The translations under genes were made by a program, and so were the position numbers. Shown here in pieces: positions 18,873-29,480 of a stretch of 64,000 nt of DNA. Source of the stretch: Diplonema japonicum (taxonomy: Eukaryota > Euglenozoa > Diplonemea > Diplonemida > Diplonemidae); NCBI GenBank assembly GCA_964019335.1, contig OZ025668.1:248001-312000 (forward strand), in the 5' to 3' direction. The stretch's first letter is position 1, and every line of letters starts with the position of its first letter. The notes below the pieces were generated by a model. It ran no database searches. It was not told the DNA's origin and saw only the letters and a program-made list of their open reading frames with translations.

Positions 18873-19576
18873 TTAACCATTAAGCCCACAGGCAAAAAAC
18901 CGAAAAAAGCCCATTTTTGAGGCGATTCCAAAAAATTCAAAAAAAAATGGCAGCATTTAACCATACAAAGTGTTCTTTTTATGGAGAAATGACCTCTGGA
19001 GACATTCAGGTATCAGGGTTCCCCTGAACTGGCTTTTGAACTTATGATTTTTGACCCAACACCCTTTTTGGTAAGGGGGGGAAGAGGAGCAGAAAAAAGT
19101 GCAAAATAAATAATAAAATGCACTAAAAACCCCTTGTAACACTATTCTAGCCCAGATTTAGCTTGCGTTTCACACCTCTCTGGCCAGTGGAGGGGTCCGG
19201 GGGTCCATCAGTGAGTTTCTGGTACTTGTCGGTGTTTCGGGCTCCTGAAGATCATCCTCGGTGATGTCTTCGTTCAGGTGGTAAAGCCAAAAGCAAGGTG
19301 TGGAATAGAGGCACTTGCCACAGGTGGAATCTCATCTCGATCAGGGTCCCAGGATGGGTCCTTGCACAGATATATGTTTCCAAAGAACAGCTCAAACCGG
19401 TTTCCGGACATGACGCGCGCAAACCCCTGAGTATGCATAATGGAGTCAGGATCGGTTTTCCAGTAGTCACGGAAGTTGGGACGGGTGGTGAGGTCATAAT
19501 TTGACCAAAAGGCCTATAGATTTTTTCTTTTTTTTTTTTATGTCATATATATATGACATGTGGGTTTAATGGTTAA
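18873..19576. mobile_element. piggyBac-type element, internally deleted
   Basis: Flanked by TTAA on both sides (18873-18876 and 19573-19576). The terminal inverted repeats are CCATTAAGCCCACA and its complement with one mismatch (TGTGGGTTTAATGG). TTAA duplication plus CC-starting ends is diagnostic for piggyBac. A palindrome (ATGTCATATATATATGACAT) lies just inside the right end. The 696-bp body is too short for a full transposase (usually 500-600 codons) and carries only the remnant below. Confidence 0.8.
19274..19513 (-). pseudogene. piggyBac transposase fragment (DDE_Tnp_1_7 N-terminal region)
   Basis: An open minus-strand stretch of 79 codons encodes NFRDYWKTDP, then FARVMSGNRFELFFGNIYL, the family pattern DYWSTDP...MSxxRFexIxxxLH. 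It ends at a TGA. The DDD catalytic core that should follow is absent, so it cannot be an active transposase. The match supports the element type given by the TTAA ends. Confidence 0.75.
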
Positions 19577-20982
19577 AAGAAAATATTATTTTTCTTCTTT
19601 TTTTTCTCGTCCTTTTCCCTTTTTTTAAGGGGTTTTTGTTTTGTTTAGTTTTATCTATGAAAACCTCATACAAGCCACAGCAAGGAGAGAAGATAGAAAA
19701 GATTGAGGTCACACGAGGGGGTTCTTTTTTTTAGCTTCAAAAAAAAAGTTTTTTTTTTCTCTTAATTCCCGATAAGGTGCTCAACAGCACGTGTTAAAGA
19801 AAAAGAACAACTTCAAAACAGATGCAAAGGGCGAGGAAAAGGGTTTTCCCCAAGTGGCAGATGTTACATTGTGGGTGGGAAAGGTTCTCACTTCAGTGCA
19901 CATCAATCGTCTATATAAACATAGCAATGGATGGCCATCAGTACTGGTGAAGGCTCCCATTGAAAGGAAATCTCTTGTGCCAGGAAAGGAGGAAAAAAAA
20001 ACCTTGTGGGGTAACTTTTGCATCAAAAAAAACCCCCATCGCCGGTTTGTCGAAGGATACTTTTTTTTTTTTTTTTTGAAACCCGGGGTACTTCACCTTT
20101 TTTAGGGGGGGAAAAAAAACTTACGGCAGTGAATGAGGGGGGGGGGGGGGGGGGGGGAGCAGGAAAGACAATAAGGAAAAAAAAAGTAAGAGAAGGGAGA
20201 GGGGAGGAGATCGAAGTGAACCCATGCAAGGGCACATTATTCATTTCCTTTTATTTTTTAAATGCCTTTTTACCGCTTATAAGAATCCTTGAAAAAAAAA
20301 AAAAAAAAGTGAGGCTAAGACAAAAAAAAGGGGGGGGGGAACACCCTCTCCTCCTTCTCACGGGTTACCTTTCTTTTTTTCTTTTTCTTTTTCCTTCGAA
20401 AATAGAAACCCATCAGACATTCGGACAGGAGAACTTTCCCCCACACGCGTTCATTCCCGAGAGGAGTCCTCACGGCCCCCAAAATTCGTTTCTTTTGTTC
20501 CCTCCATTCTTTAAAAGAATAAAGTAGAAAAAGCTAAAGGAGGCCTTTGCAAGGCACCCCTTGTTCCCATCCACCACCTGCCATAACCCCCTCTTTTTTT
20601 TTTTAAAACGGTTTGTCTCCTCTCTTTCGGTGGTCTTACCTCATCCCCAGCTTTGCCTGTTAAAAAAAAAAGGAAAAAAAAAATGGGAAAGATAATAGAT
20701 TTAAAAAAAAAAAAAAAAAAACGAAAACGAAACTAAACACAAATAGAAAATTTAAAAAGAAAAACCAAACTTCTTCTATATAAAAAAAAAAAAAAACGGG
20801 GAGGGGAAGGTGTAATAATAAAAATAAAAAAAAACTATTCTCCATCTCTTTTTTTTTTCTTTCTTTTTGTTCTTCTTTTTTTTAATTACCTTCAGCTGAG
20901 TGCATGTTAAGCAACAGGAGACGGAGAGGGGGGGAATAGGTCTCAAACAACAACAAAAAAAATATATGAAAAAAAAAAAAAA

Positions 20983-22728
20983 TCACCCACTTCTCCTCAA
21001 TTCATCAATAAAGGAAGGGATACCAGCGGGTGAAACAGTTCTGTCAGATATTGACCGCACCTTGTCTGACACAACTCCACCAGGCGTCAAGCACACCACC
21101 AGGGGTCTGTTCGGCTTATTTCTCAGACTTCCGAGCGTTGCGATAACAGATGACGACGCCATCTGCGTGACTGAGATAAACAACAAATGAGCAGTGTGCA
21201 AGAGAGGAAGCGCATCAGCCATTGTAACACAGGCCTGCGCCATTATGCCTTTAGATCGACATCCAGACACAACATTCTTTTGTTCCGTAAAATTTTCAGT
21301 AAGCACCAAAGCGGTGTGAAATGAATGGTGCTCACGTTGCCTAGGACTCGACGGAAAACTCCCCGCTCGCTTGAGCAAAGGAGATGAAATGTATACGTAA
21401 CCAGAACCATGAACAGGAATAGGGGCTACGGGTGACGACACGGGGGAGTACATCACAGGTGTCGGCGAGGAACATTCCGTAGCACTGGCAAAGGTAGCAT
21501 CGCTTTTCGTGCTGTTGCTTCTTGCTTCTTTCAGTTCCTTCTCCAAACGGTCTACTTTCTTGCTTAACGCGTCGTTTGAGGAATCATTGGGAGACAGGCT
21601 GTGCGATCTGACCTCTTTGATCTCTTGTTGAAGCTCTTCAAGCTTTTTTGACAATTCTTCCTCAAACACAGATTTCCCTTTCCGAGGGGACTTCTGCGGG
21701 GTCTCCGAGAATATACTAACGTGCAACGGTGCGGCGAACTCCTTCACAATTCTTTGCAAGATCTTGTATGTTACTCCCGTCTCAAACGCAACACCGATTT
21801 TTTTTAAAATGGACTGGAAATATTCGTCGGTGTTTCTTGGAGGCGGCACGACCCCAGGAGGAAGGGGTGAACGGTACGCATTGAAAAGATCCTTGGCAGA
21901 TACCACACCCATGTCTTCGATGTCGATGGCGTTGAAAAATCGTTGTAAAGGTGCTGGTGATGATGTTGTTGTTGTTGTTGAGGAAGGTTCGATTTCTTCT
22001 ATGGAGTCCTGGCAGCTTGTCGATGTGAGGTCTTCTTCAGTTGGGCTGAACGAATCTTCTCTGGGGTTGTCTTTGAACAGCAAGCTCGCTCTTTTTTTCA
22101 CGTCGAAATGCAGCCTTGACATACTCCTTTCCCGTTCCTCTTCTGGGCTGAAGAACGGCGACGACGGTGCTTCCAATTCCTCGCTGAAATTCCGCACCTC
22201 CACTTTTTTCAAAACCGTTTTGTAACCCTTCGGCTTTTTAATGTCCAGAAGGGTTTTGATGTGGACCTCATTGGATTGTATTGTCCGAACAGATATCGGG
22301 ACCCTCGGCGGTTTTGCTGCTTTCAGGTTCACGATCACCTCGGTGAAGTCCCTGCTGTCCTTAGGCGATATTGGCTTCACAAGAATGTCATGGTGTGCAG
22401 GGATTTTAAGCCCCACCCAGAAATCGTTAGATTGTATAATCTCTTTAATATCATCCAATGGTATGCATTTGTTCAGCACCCCTTCCTTCGACGCCCTGTA
22501 CAGGCAGCTTGGAGTGATGACCATAAACACATCAACCGGGAGCAAAGAGTTTGTGACCTGTGTGCACCTCGCGCAGAAATATATGACCGGTGATCCAAAA
22601 TCTGATTCGAACAAAGTTCTCAATGACCTGTAAAGCTTTGGGTACGCGCTCTCTATGTCTAATATCGGAAGGCCTGGTTTATCATCGTAGCCAAGTACGC
22701 AAACCTTGCTGCTGTCAAATTCTTTCAT
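20983..22728 (-). CDS. PH-like / coiled-coil / receiver-like protein
   Basis: The protein is 581 aa from an ATG at 22728. Residues about 55-135 (PVDVFMVITPSCLYRASKEG...) have the alternating strands and basic/hydrophobic pattern of a PH-like domain. Residues 255-330 (FFNAIDIEDMGVVSAKDLFNAYRS) resemble a degenerate EF-hand/dimerisation region. Residues 350-400 form a short coiled coil (EELSKKLEELQQEIKEV). The last ~110 residues (HTALVLTENFTEQKNVVSGC...) follow a CheY/receiver strand-helix rhythm: ALVLTEN, ACVTMADAL, LLFISVT, RPLVVCLTPGG. They lack the acidic triad and the phospho-acceptor Asp, so this would be a pseudo-receiver. Function unknown; possibly a membrane- or flagellum-associated adaptor. 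Confidence 0.7.
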   Translation of the reverse strand: MKEFDSSKVCVLGYDDKPGLPILDIESAYPKLYRSLRTLFESDFGSPVIYFCARCTQVTNSLLPVDVFMVITPSCLYRASKEGVLNKCIPLDDIKEIIQSNDFWVGLKIPAHHDILVKPISPKDSRDFTEVIVNLKAAKPPRVPISVRTIQSNEVHIKTLLDIKKPKGYKTVLKKVEVRNFSEELEAPSSPFFSPEEERERSMSRLHFDVKKRASLLFKDNPREDSFSPTEEDLTSTSCQDSIEEIEPSSTTTTTSSPAPLQRFFNAIDIEDMGVVSAKDLFNAYRSPLPPGVVPPPRNTDEYFQSILKKIGVAFETGVTYKILQRIVKEFAAPLHVSIFSETPQKSPRKGKSVFEEELSKKLEELQQEIKEVRSHSLSPNDSSNDALSKKVDRLEKELKEARSNSTKSDATFASATECSSPTPVMYSPVSSPVAPIPVHGSGYVYISSPLLKRAGSFPSSPRQREHHSFHTALVLTENFTEQKNVVSGCRSKGIMAQACVTMADALPLLHTAHLLFISVTQMASSSVIATLGSLRNKPNRPLVVCLTPGGVVSDKVRSISDRTVSPAGIPSFIDELRRSG

Positions 22729-23214
22729 TTTTCACCTTTTTGTGTTGTTGCGTGTTTTTGTTTAAAAGTGAAATGAAGAAAGAAAGGGCTACACTTCGCC
22801 GAAAAAGAAAAGAGGGGGAAGGGGGGGGGGGGGGGGGGAAGACACTCTTTTTGTGATGAAATTCATTAATATAAAGAAAGAAAGAAAGAAAGGAAGAAAG
22901 AAAAGAAAAAACCCCCTTTTTTTCTCTTCTATTACCGTGAAACAAGCGAACGTGCGAAGTGAAAAGCGCGGGCAGGGGAAGGAAGGGAAGTTAAAACCCA
23001 GTTGGGGAACAAAAAATAAAAATAAAAATCAGATCATTTACTGGGTTACAGTGCCGCTTTAAAAAAAAAAAGGCAAGGTTTTTTTTTTTTTTTTTTTTTT
23101 TTTTCTTTTTCCCTACAGAATATTCCTCTTCTTGCAGACGTTCGCGTTTGTTTGCATTCGTTTTCCTTTCAAATCCAAAAAAAAAAGAGGGAAAAAAAAG
23201 GGGGGGGGAAGAAC
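22729..23214. other. Intergenic
   Basis: Contains a poly-G run near 22817, an imperfect GAAA repeat at 22873-22910 and a long T-run near 23080. No gene is seen. Confidence 0.6.
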
Positions 23215-26200
23215 CTACTGGGTCCACTTGAGAGCAGCTTCAAGCACCTTCTTCTCGTCCGCAGGGAGGAAGCCAGTCTGGGCTTTCTCGGTGTTGCCGC
23301 CGCCCTTCCCGCAAGCAGTCTTGATCCATTCAACAGCAGACTTGCCCTGTTGTTGTTTTTTTATTTATTTATTTCTCCATACCGCAGCCTTAGGAATGAC
23401 TGTCAGAGCAAGGCCCTTGCCCTTGGAGGCGTCGACGGCAACGACGAAGAGCTCCGCCTCAGGGTACTCCTTCGACACACCAGTGCAGACCTCGTTAAGA
23501 GCATCTCTGTCGGCGCCCCAGTTGCTGGCGGACCTGATGACAACCTTCTCACCCTTTGCTTTGCACTCGCTTCCGAGCTTCTTCCCGAACTCCAGGGCCT
23601 CTGCCTTGATCTTCTGCACGAGAGTCTTCTTCTCAGCGTGAAGCGCCTTCACCTCCGTCTCAATGGTCTTCTGGATCTTCGCCTTGGCCACGATCGGCAG
23701 TGTCGCGTCACCAATCTTCTTGCTGTGCACCTGCAGCGCTTTGATCTTGTCATCGATCGACCCTGCCGTGTGAGGCACAGAGTAGATCTTGTCGTGCTGC
23801 TCAGTCAACGTCTTCATCAGTTCTACAGCCTGTTTTTTTTTTCTTCTTTTTTTTCCTTTTTTTTTCGTACCTTCTTTGCGGCATCTCTCGTCAGCACTGT
23901 CATACGCCTCACGCCCTTCATCAACGCCTCCTCGCCCACAATGCACGCGCTTTGGATTTTGTCCAGCTTCTCCAAGTGGGTTCCACCGCAGAACTCGATG
24001 GAGTACTTCTTCCACTCCTCGTTCTCAGGGTCGGCAAGCACCTCCTCAACAGGCTTCCCGATGGACACCACCCTCACAGGGTCCGGGTACTTCTCCCCGA
24101 ACATTGCCCTCAACCCCTTGATCTTCATGGCGGCATCCAAGGGCACCACCTTTGCGTACACGGGCCTCGCCTCATTGATGTGCTTGTTCAGAAGCTCCTC
24201 CGATGCGAGGATCTCCTCCTGCGACAGCTTCTCGTTCCACGAGAAATCGAAGCGCATGAACTCCGACTCCACGAAGGACCCCTTCTGGTTCACTTGCGTG
24301 TGGCTCTTCTTCTGGACCTCCAGCACGTCCCTCAGCACGAAGTTCAGCTGGTGGGTCACGGTGTGGTTGGACCCCACGTTCAGCCTCCTCTCGTAGTCAA
24401 CCTCCAGGGTCACCTCCGCACCCTTCTTCACAACACCAGACTCAACCTTCCCAATGTGACAGATGTAGCCGCCCATGCTCAGCACCTTGTTCACCTTCAC
24501 CACGAATGAGCCGTCCTTCGCCTTGATGTAACCCGTGTCCCAGATCTGACCACCGGACTCGTAGTAGAAGGAAGTCTCCTTCACAATGACACACATGTGC
24601 TCTTCAGATATGTCAACCTTCTTGTCTTTCTTGTCCTTCGGCTTCTCCGGGGTGTAGGTCTGCAGGCTGCTCACCAGCTCGTCAGCCGCCTTGTCTACAA
24701 GGCCCACCACGACGGAAGAAGAGCTCTCCCAGACATACTTCTTCTCGTCCAGGGTTGGCGCGACGCCCTCCTTCTGCAAAATGTCGATGTTGTTCACGCT
24801 GAGGAACTGCTTCAGCTTCATGTTCCCCCCGACAACCTTGGCTGCCTTCATGAGCTCGTCGAACTTGTTCACATCCACGAAGGGCTCCGTGCAGCCTGCC
24901 TTCTCTGCCATGATCATGGTCAAGTCACGCGGGAAGCCGTACCTATCGTGCAGAATGAACGTGTCATCACCGGAGATCAGGTTCTTCTTCGCCTTCTTCA
25001 TGTTCTGCAGCGCTTCGTTGAAGTGCTTCAGGCCCACCGTCCACGTCTTGTCGAAGGCGACCTCCTCGTCGTAGATGATGGCTGTCACGCGTTCAATGTT
25101 CGCGGGCACCGAGAGCTCCTTGAAGAACACGGACAGCTCCTCCACAACGTGCTTCACAAGCTTCGAGAAGAAGCCCAAAGGCGCCTTCAGGAACTCCTTC
25201 CCGTACCTCACTGCCCTGCGGATGATGCGCCTGAGGACGTACCCCCTCCCGTTGTTGTCGGGAACACCGCCGTCGGACAGTGCAATGGTGACAGTCCTGA
25301 TGTGGTCCGCAACAACACGGTAGGCAACAATGGCGTCCTCTGGGCACTGCGTCGTGTGGTACGCGTGCTCGTAGCCGGAGATGTCCTTGATAGCAGCGAA
25401 GAGCTTCCACCAAGCGTCGGTGTCGTAGTTGGAGTACACTTCCTGCAGCACAGAGGTGATCCTCTCCAGACCCATACCCGTGTCCACGTGCTTGTTGGGC
25501 AACTCCATCAGTCCCTTCTCCGTCCTCATGTGCGTCATAAACACCAGGTTCCACAGCTCCAGCACCATCGGGTCGTCCATGTTCACAAGAGACGCAGCGT
25601 TCCTCCCACCGATACGGTCGTAGTGGATCTCACTGCACGGACCGCACGGACCAATGTCACCCATCTCCCAGAAGTTGTCGGTCATGTTGCCAGGCAGGAT
25701 GTGGTCGTCCGGCAGGTACTTTTGCCAGAGCTTCTTCGACTCGTAGTCAGGCTCCAGACCGAGCTCCTTCTTGCCCTCGAAGTAAGTAGCGTACAGCCTG
25801 TCCGCAGGCAGACCGTACACCTTAGTGAGCAGGCCCCACGCCCAGTCGATGGCCTCTGCCTTGAAGTAGTCCCCGAAGGACCAGTTCCCAAGCATCTCAA
25901 AGAAGGTGTGGTGGTAGGTGTCCCTGCCGACGTCGTCAAGGTCGTTGTGCTTGCCACCCGCACGGATGCACTTCTGAGAGTTGCAGGCACCCTTCAGCTT
26001 TGAGAAGTCAGAGCCGGGCTTCACGGTGCCAAGGAAGATGGTCTTGAACTGGTTCATACCGGCGTTGGCGAAGAGAAGGGTCGGGTCGTCCAGAGGAACG
26101 GAGGGAGAGGAGGGTACGAAGGGCTGCTTCTTCTCCTTCATCATGTAGTCGACGAAGGTCTGCCTGACCTTGGCGGCGGGCCACTTGATCTCCCTCTTAG

Positions 26201-26516
26201 TAACGTTCTCGATGGCGGACCCATCAATGCACCCCTCACCGCCACCGTACGCCCTCACGGCGTTGCCGGCAGTGGGCTTCAAAGCAGGGGGGGCATCGCT
26301 CTTCTTCGCGTCCTTGGGCGCGGTAGCAACAGCGCCAGACGACATCGCCTTTCTCTCAGAACCATACAGCGAGGCCATCCTTGCAGCCCAGTTGAATGCC
26401 TTCATGTTATCCCCAAAAATCTCCTTCACGGCCTCAGCGTCCTGCACAGTAGGTGTAGCACCTTTTACGTACGCAGACTGACCAAGCTCTTTATTCAGCT
26501 CTTCAAGCTTTCCCAT
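23215..26516 (-). CDS. AARS1: Alanyl-tRNA synthetase with N-terminal GST-C-like domain
   Basis: CDS complement(join(23215..23346, 23383..23829, 23870+1..26516)), that is exon 1 = 23871..26516; introns of 41 and 36 nt; 1074 aa. The ATG at 26516 lies 11 nt after CTCCTTGCTACAG, a pyrimidine tract plus AG that looks like a trans-splice acceptor. Residues 1-58 (LNKELGQSAYVKGATPTVQDAEAV) resemble the eEF1B/GST-C-like modules appended to synthetases. Class II motifs: FANAGMNQ (149-156); RAGGKHNDLDDVG and YHHTFFEMLGNWSFGDYF; GMGLERI (motif 3). The editing domain has HTVTH and CGGTH zinc ligands. The C-terminal C-Ala domain (SKGLALTVIPKAA...GKSAVEWIKTACGKGGGN) is complete. It charges tRNA-Ala and clears mischarged Ser/Gly; no clear mitochondrial presequence is present in this start form. 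Confidence 0.95.
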
Positions 26517-26720
26517 ATTGATAGCGCCTGTAGCAAGGAGGTTAAAGGAGTGAAAATGAAGGGAAAGACGAGAAATAGCCATATGTTTAAACATTGTGTA
26601 AATGTAGGGGGGGGGGGGGGATCCTTCAAATTACAGAAATAATCCCTTTTTTCAATAATTATGCCCAATTTGCTCAATTGGGACACCTTTTGTTAGCTCG
26701 TTTTTTCTTTTTATGTGATC

Positions 26721-28808
26721 TTAAGTTATTGACGGAAAGAGGCCTTGCCCGTAGTTTTGCTCAAGAGGTCGGATTGTCTTCGGTGTTGAAGTGACGGCAA
26801 GACTATCTTTGAAGAGGGGAGAGGACGGTGATTGTTCGAAGGGTGCTGCAGCCTCTTGCGCCACAGGTTCATCCTGCTGCCGTTGGTGAAGGGGTGCCAC
26901 AGTGCGAGCATCGACGCTGTGCGACATAAAGGGCGCAGCGAAGTCGACCACGACGGCACCAGACGCCTGCTGCTCGTCTTGCTCTTCGTCTGCTTCCCTG
27001 ATGTGTCCCACCTGCTGCCGCAGCTTTAAGGCAGATTTGCCTTCTTTTTTCTGTTTGCGCCCTCTCTCCTCGGCTGCTCTGCTCGTCATCGCTGTGATCT
27101 CCTCTTTCTCGTCGAGGATCTTGTTCTCTGCGCTGTACTGCATCTCCTCTCGCATGTTGAGCAGGTCGTCCCGTCTGTTCAGAAGGTCGCACTCGATGTC
27201 CATGTCCGGGACTTGAATAAGATGCGATGGCAGTTCCTCTTTTACTTTTCGGAAATACGTGCCTTTCACGAAATCGATCTTTTTTAGCAGGCTTTTTCGT
27301 GTTGCGTGCAGCTCCTCCGCTTTTTGCTGCTCGGCTCTCGTTGCCATCACGTGCCGCTTGGCCTCCGCGTTGAGGGTCTCCCTGCAGCACTCCGCCAGCA
27401 TCTCTTGCCGCGATGCCTCTGTTTCCACATTGCGGATCTTCATGTCAAGATGCCTGACGACCTTCATAACACGCGTGCAGTAGTCCACGTAGCAGATGTT
27501 GAGCTGTTGGAGCGTCTTCAGCTTCGTGTCCCGCAAGAGTTTCGTTGTTTGGTGGAAGTCGTGCTCATCGTAATCCTGCTCGTTCATGAGGAACCTCTGC
27601 AGGCTGTTGATGAGCCGCGTGCTCTCCTCTGCCATGTTCTGCGTGTTCTTCACGTAGTTCCCGTGTTTCGCAGCGAACCTCACGAACTCCTGGTAGTCAG
27701 CCACCCGCTGCGCTTCTGCTTCCACGATCTCGACGCTTGCCTGCACAGCCTCCATGCGCTGCGATGACAGATTCGTCAGCTTCTCTTCGACCTCCTTGAA
27801 CTTCTCGCTGAGCGATTCCAGATCGCCCATTAGTTCGTCCTGCGTTCTGTTCAGGAACTCCAGCTTCTCGTCAAACTGCTTCTTCCTCCTTCGGAAGTCC
27901 TTCCGCATCTCTTCGTGTTTATTCGCCTCGTGTGCGAGTCCTCGGTGCAACCGGCCCTCGTCTCTGATGCACTCTTTTTGACGTTCCATTTTCTGTTCTT
28001 TGAGGGTTTCAAGCTGTGCTGCAGCGAGTTTCCATTGCGACACATTGTTCCGGCGTTTGAGGGTGTTCTCTGCTTGGCTGGACTCCGTGGTTTGAAGTTT
28101 GAAGAGCAGCAGCTGCATGAGCGCCTCGCACACATCGATGTCCTCCTGTGTGTGTTGCATGAAGAGGTCGACTTCGCCGTCTTGCTCGGATTGCTTTGCC
28201 TTCCGTCGTATTTCTTCCTTTTTAGCTTCGTGGATGGAGCACGACCAGCCGATCTCTTGGAGGCTCTTGGTGAGATCGGAGACCTCGAGGAGGAGTTTCT
28301 CCTTTGCTTTGAGGGCTTCGGTTAGGCGGGCGATGTCGTTGGCCGACCAATCCAGTTTTTCAAACCGGGACACCAACTCATTGACAACCTCAGGCGCTGC
28401 TACAAGATCATCACTTGACGACACTAGCATTGCAAGATCACGAATGCGGGTGATGAGGGCTGACGCTTCCTTTGTCGCAGAAGTCTTGGGCTTTTCATAC
28501 CATTCGCAGCCTACTAGTGAACGCAGGTTTACCTCCACATTGAAGGCCTGTACTATTCGTACATCGTTCCAGACCCCGCGCATTTTTCCTGATACGCTCT
28601 CTTCTAGTCTGTTGACCCGGACCATGCACTCGTTTTTGCATTCTGCTCTTACGAACTTCTTTTCTTGTACCCAATGCACCATCTCCGGATGCAAGCTGCT
28701 GTCCAGAAGCAGTGCGAGCCTCCTCTCAGTGAAGAATAGATTTTCCTTCAGCTCTGCGAACGTTGGTCCCCCTTCATCCAGTACGTGCGCTGCTTGTTTA
28801 GTTTCCAT
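26721..28808 (-). CDS. Paraflagellar rod (PFR) family coiled-coil protein
   Basis: The protein is 695 aa, almost entirely coiled coil. The segment FDEKLEFLNRTQDELMGDLESL...EIVEAEAQRVADYQEFVRFAAKHGN (residues about 310-400) matches the Flagellar_rod (PFR) domain, with its LxxTQD and YxxFxxxAxxH pattern. The C-terminal tail after about residue 600 is Gln/Ala/Pro-rich and ends EQNYGQGLFPSIT. PFR proteins build the paraxonemal rod beside the axoneme and anchor signalling enzymes; the structure is essentially restricted to Euglenozoa, so this gene is also a taxonomic marker. Single exon, ATG at 28808. Confidence 0.85.
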   Translation of the reverse strand: METKQAAHVLDEGGPTFAELKENLFFTERRLALLLDSSLHPEMVHWVQEKKFVRAECKNECMVRVNRLEESVSGKMRGVWNDVRIVQAFNVEVNLRSLVGCEWYEKPKTSATKEASALITRIRDLAMLVSSSDDLVAAPEVVNELVSRFEKLDWSANDIARLTEALKAKEKLLLEVSDLTKSLQEIGWSCSIHEAKKEEIRRKAKQSEQDGEVDLFMQHTQEDIDVCEALMQLLLFKLQTTESSQAENTLKRRNNVSQWKLAAAQLETLKEQKMERQKECIRDEGRLHRGLAHEANKHEEMRKDFRRRKKQFDEKLEFLNRTQDELMGDLESLSEKFKEVEEKLTNLSSQRMEAVQASVEIVEAEAQRVADYQEFVRFAAKHGNYVKNTQNMAEESTRLINSLQRFLMNEQDYDEHDFHQTTKLLRDTKLKTLQQLNICYVDYCTRVMKVVRHLDMKIRNVETEASRQEMLAECCRETLNAEAKRHVMATRAEQQKAEELHATRKSLLKKIDFVKGTYFRKVKEELPSHLIQVPDMDIECDLLNRRDDLLNMREEMQYSAENKILDEKEEITAMTSRAAEERGRKQKKEGKSALKLRQQVGHIREADEEQDEQQASGAVVVDFAAPFMSHSVDARTVAPLHQRQQDEPVAQEAAAPFEQSPSSPLFKDSLAVTSTPKTIRPLEQNYGQGLFPSIT

Positions 28809-29480
28809 GGTTGGTGTAATACGAATGAAAAAGAAAAAAAAACCTTTTTTTTACTTGGAAAAAGATTTCTTTTTTTATACGACACGCCGTAAACAGAATT
28901 CCGCCAAACTATCAAAAAAAACAGGGGGGAAAAAAAAAAGGTAAAAAGGATGAGGGAGGAGACTGTGTCTACTGTTCTTTTTCTTTTTTTTTTTCTTGTA
29001 TTCTTCTTCTTTTTTTTTTTCTCCCTCTATTTCTTTTTTTGAGAATTCTCTTTTCTTCTTCAAAGGAAACCTGTAAATCGAAAGAAAGAAAGGAAAAAAA
29101 AAGAGCAACTGGCTGTTGTTTTGTACGTGCCGGGTAGAAACCTGGAGAAGTTTGTAAAACCCGTTTAAACACGTTTACAACGTTCCCCTTTGTTTGGACA
29201 AGTCAAAGACTCGTTCCTGCAACAAAACAAAAAAAAGAATGGATGTGTGAATGGGGGAGTTGAGAAACAAAAAAAAGAATTTTATAAATTATAGTACCTA
29301 GGATTTGCGCTCTGGAAAAAAAAATAAAAATAGAACTATGTTGTCAACGCGCTTGAAGACGAAAAGGTTTAAAAAAAAAAAAAAAAAAAAAAAAAAGTGT
29401 GATGGTATTCTTTTTTTTTTCTCTTTTTCTTTTCTTCTTCTTTTTTTTTTTTTTTCTTCTTCAAACTCCCATACACTTTT
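28809..29480. other. Intergenic
   Basis: A/T homopolymer tracts with short mixed spacers; no gene, repeat or RNA recognised. Confidence 0.6.

Larger units (their letters stand above)
17700..20982. other. Gene-free repeat island
   Basis: 3.3 kb without a supported host gene. It holds dispersed repeat B (18094-18368), the 69-bp shared segment (18493-18561) and a piggyBac-type element (18873-19576), all listed separately. The rest (19577-20982) is homopolymer-rich, with a poly-G run near 20136 and unassigned mixed sequence at 19790-20010 and 20340-20570. Confidence 0.7.

Noticed and set aside
24597-26003. 468-codon plus-strand open frame
   Set aside because: Exact antisense of the alanyl-tRNA synthetase coding exon. 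Long antisense frames are expected from its codon bias; the translation has no domain.
26517-26594. Upstream start of AlaRS giving a possible mitochondrial presequence (MAISRLSLHF...)
   Set aside because: The stretch is pyrimidine-rich DNA ending in CTACAG just before the chosen ATG, which is better explained as a trans-splice acceptor. Alternative trans-splicing upstream is not excluded.
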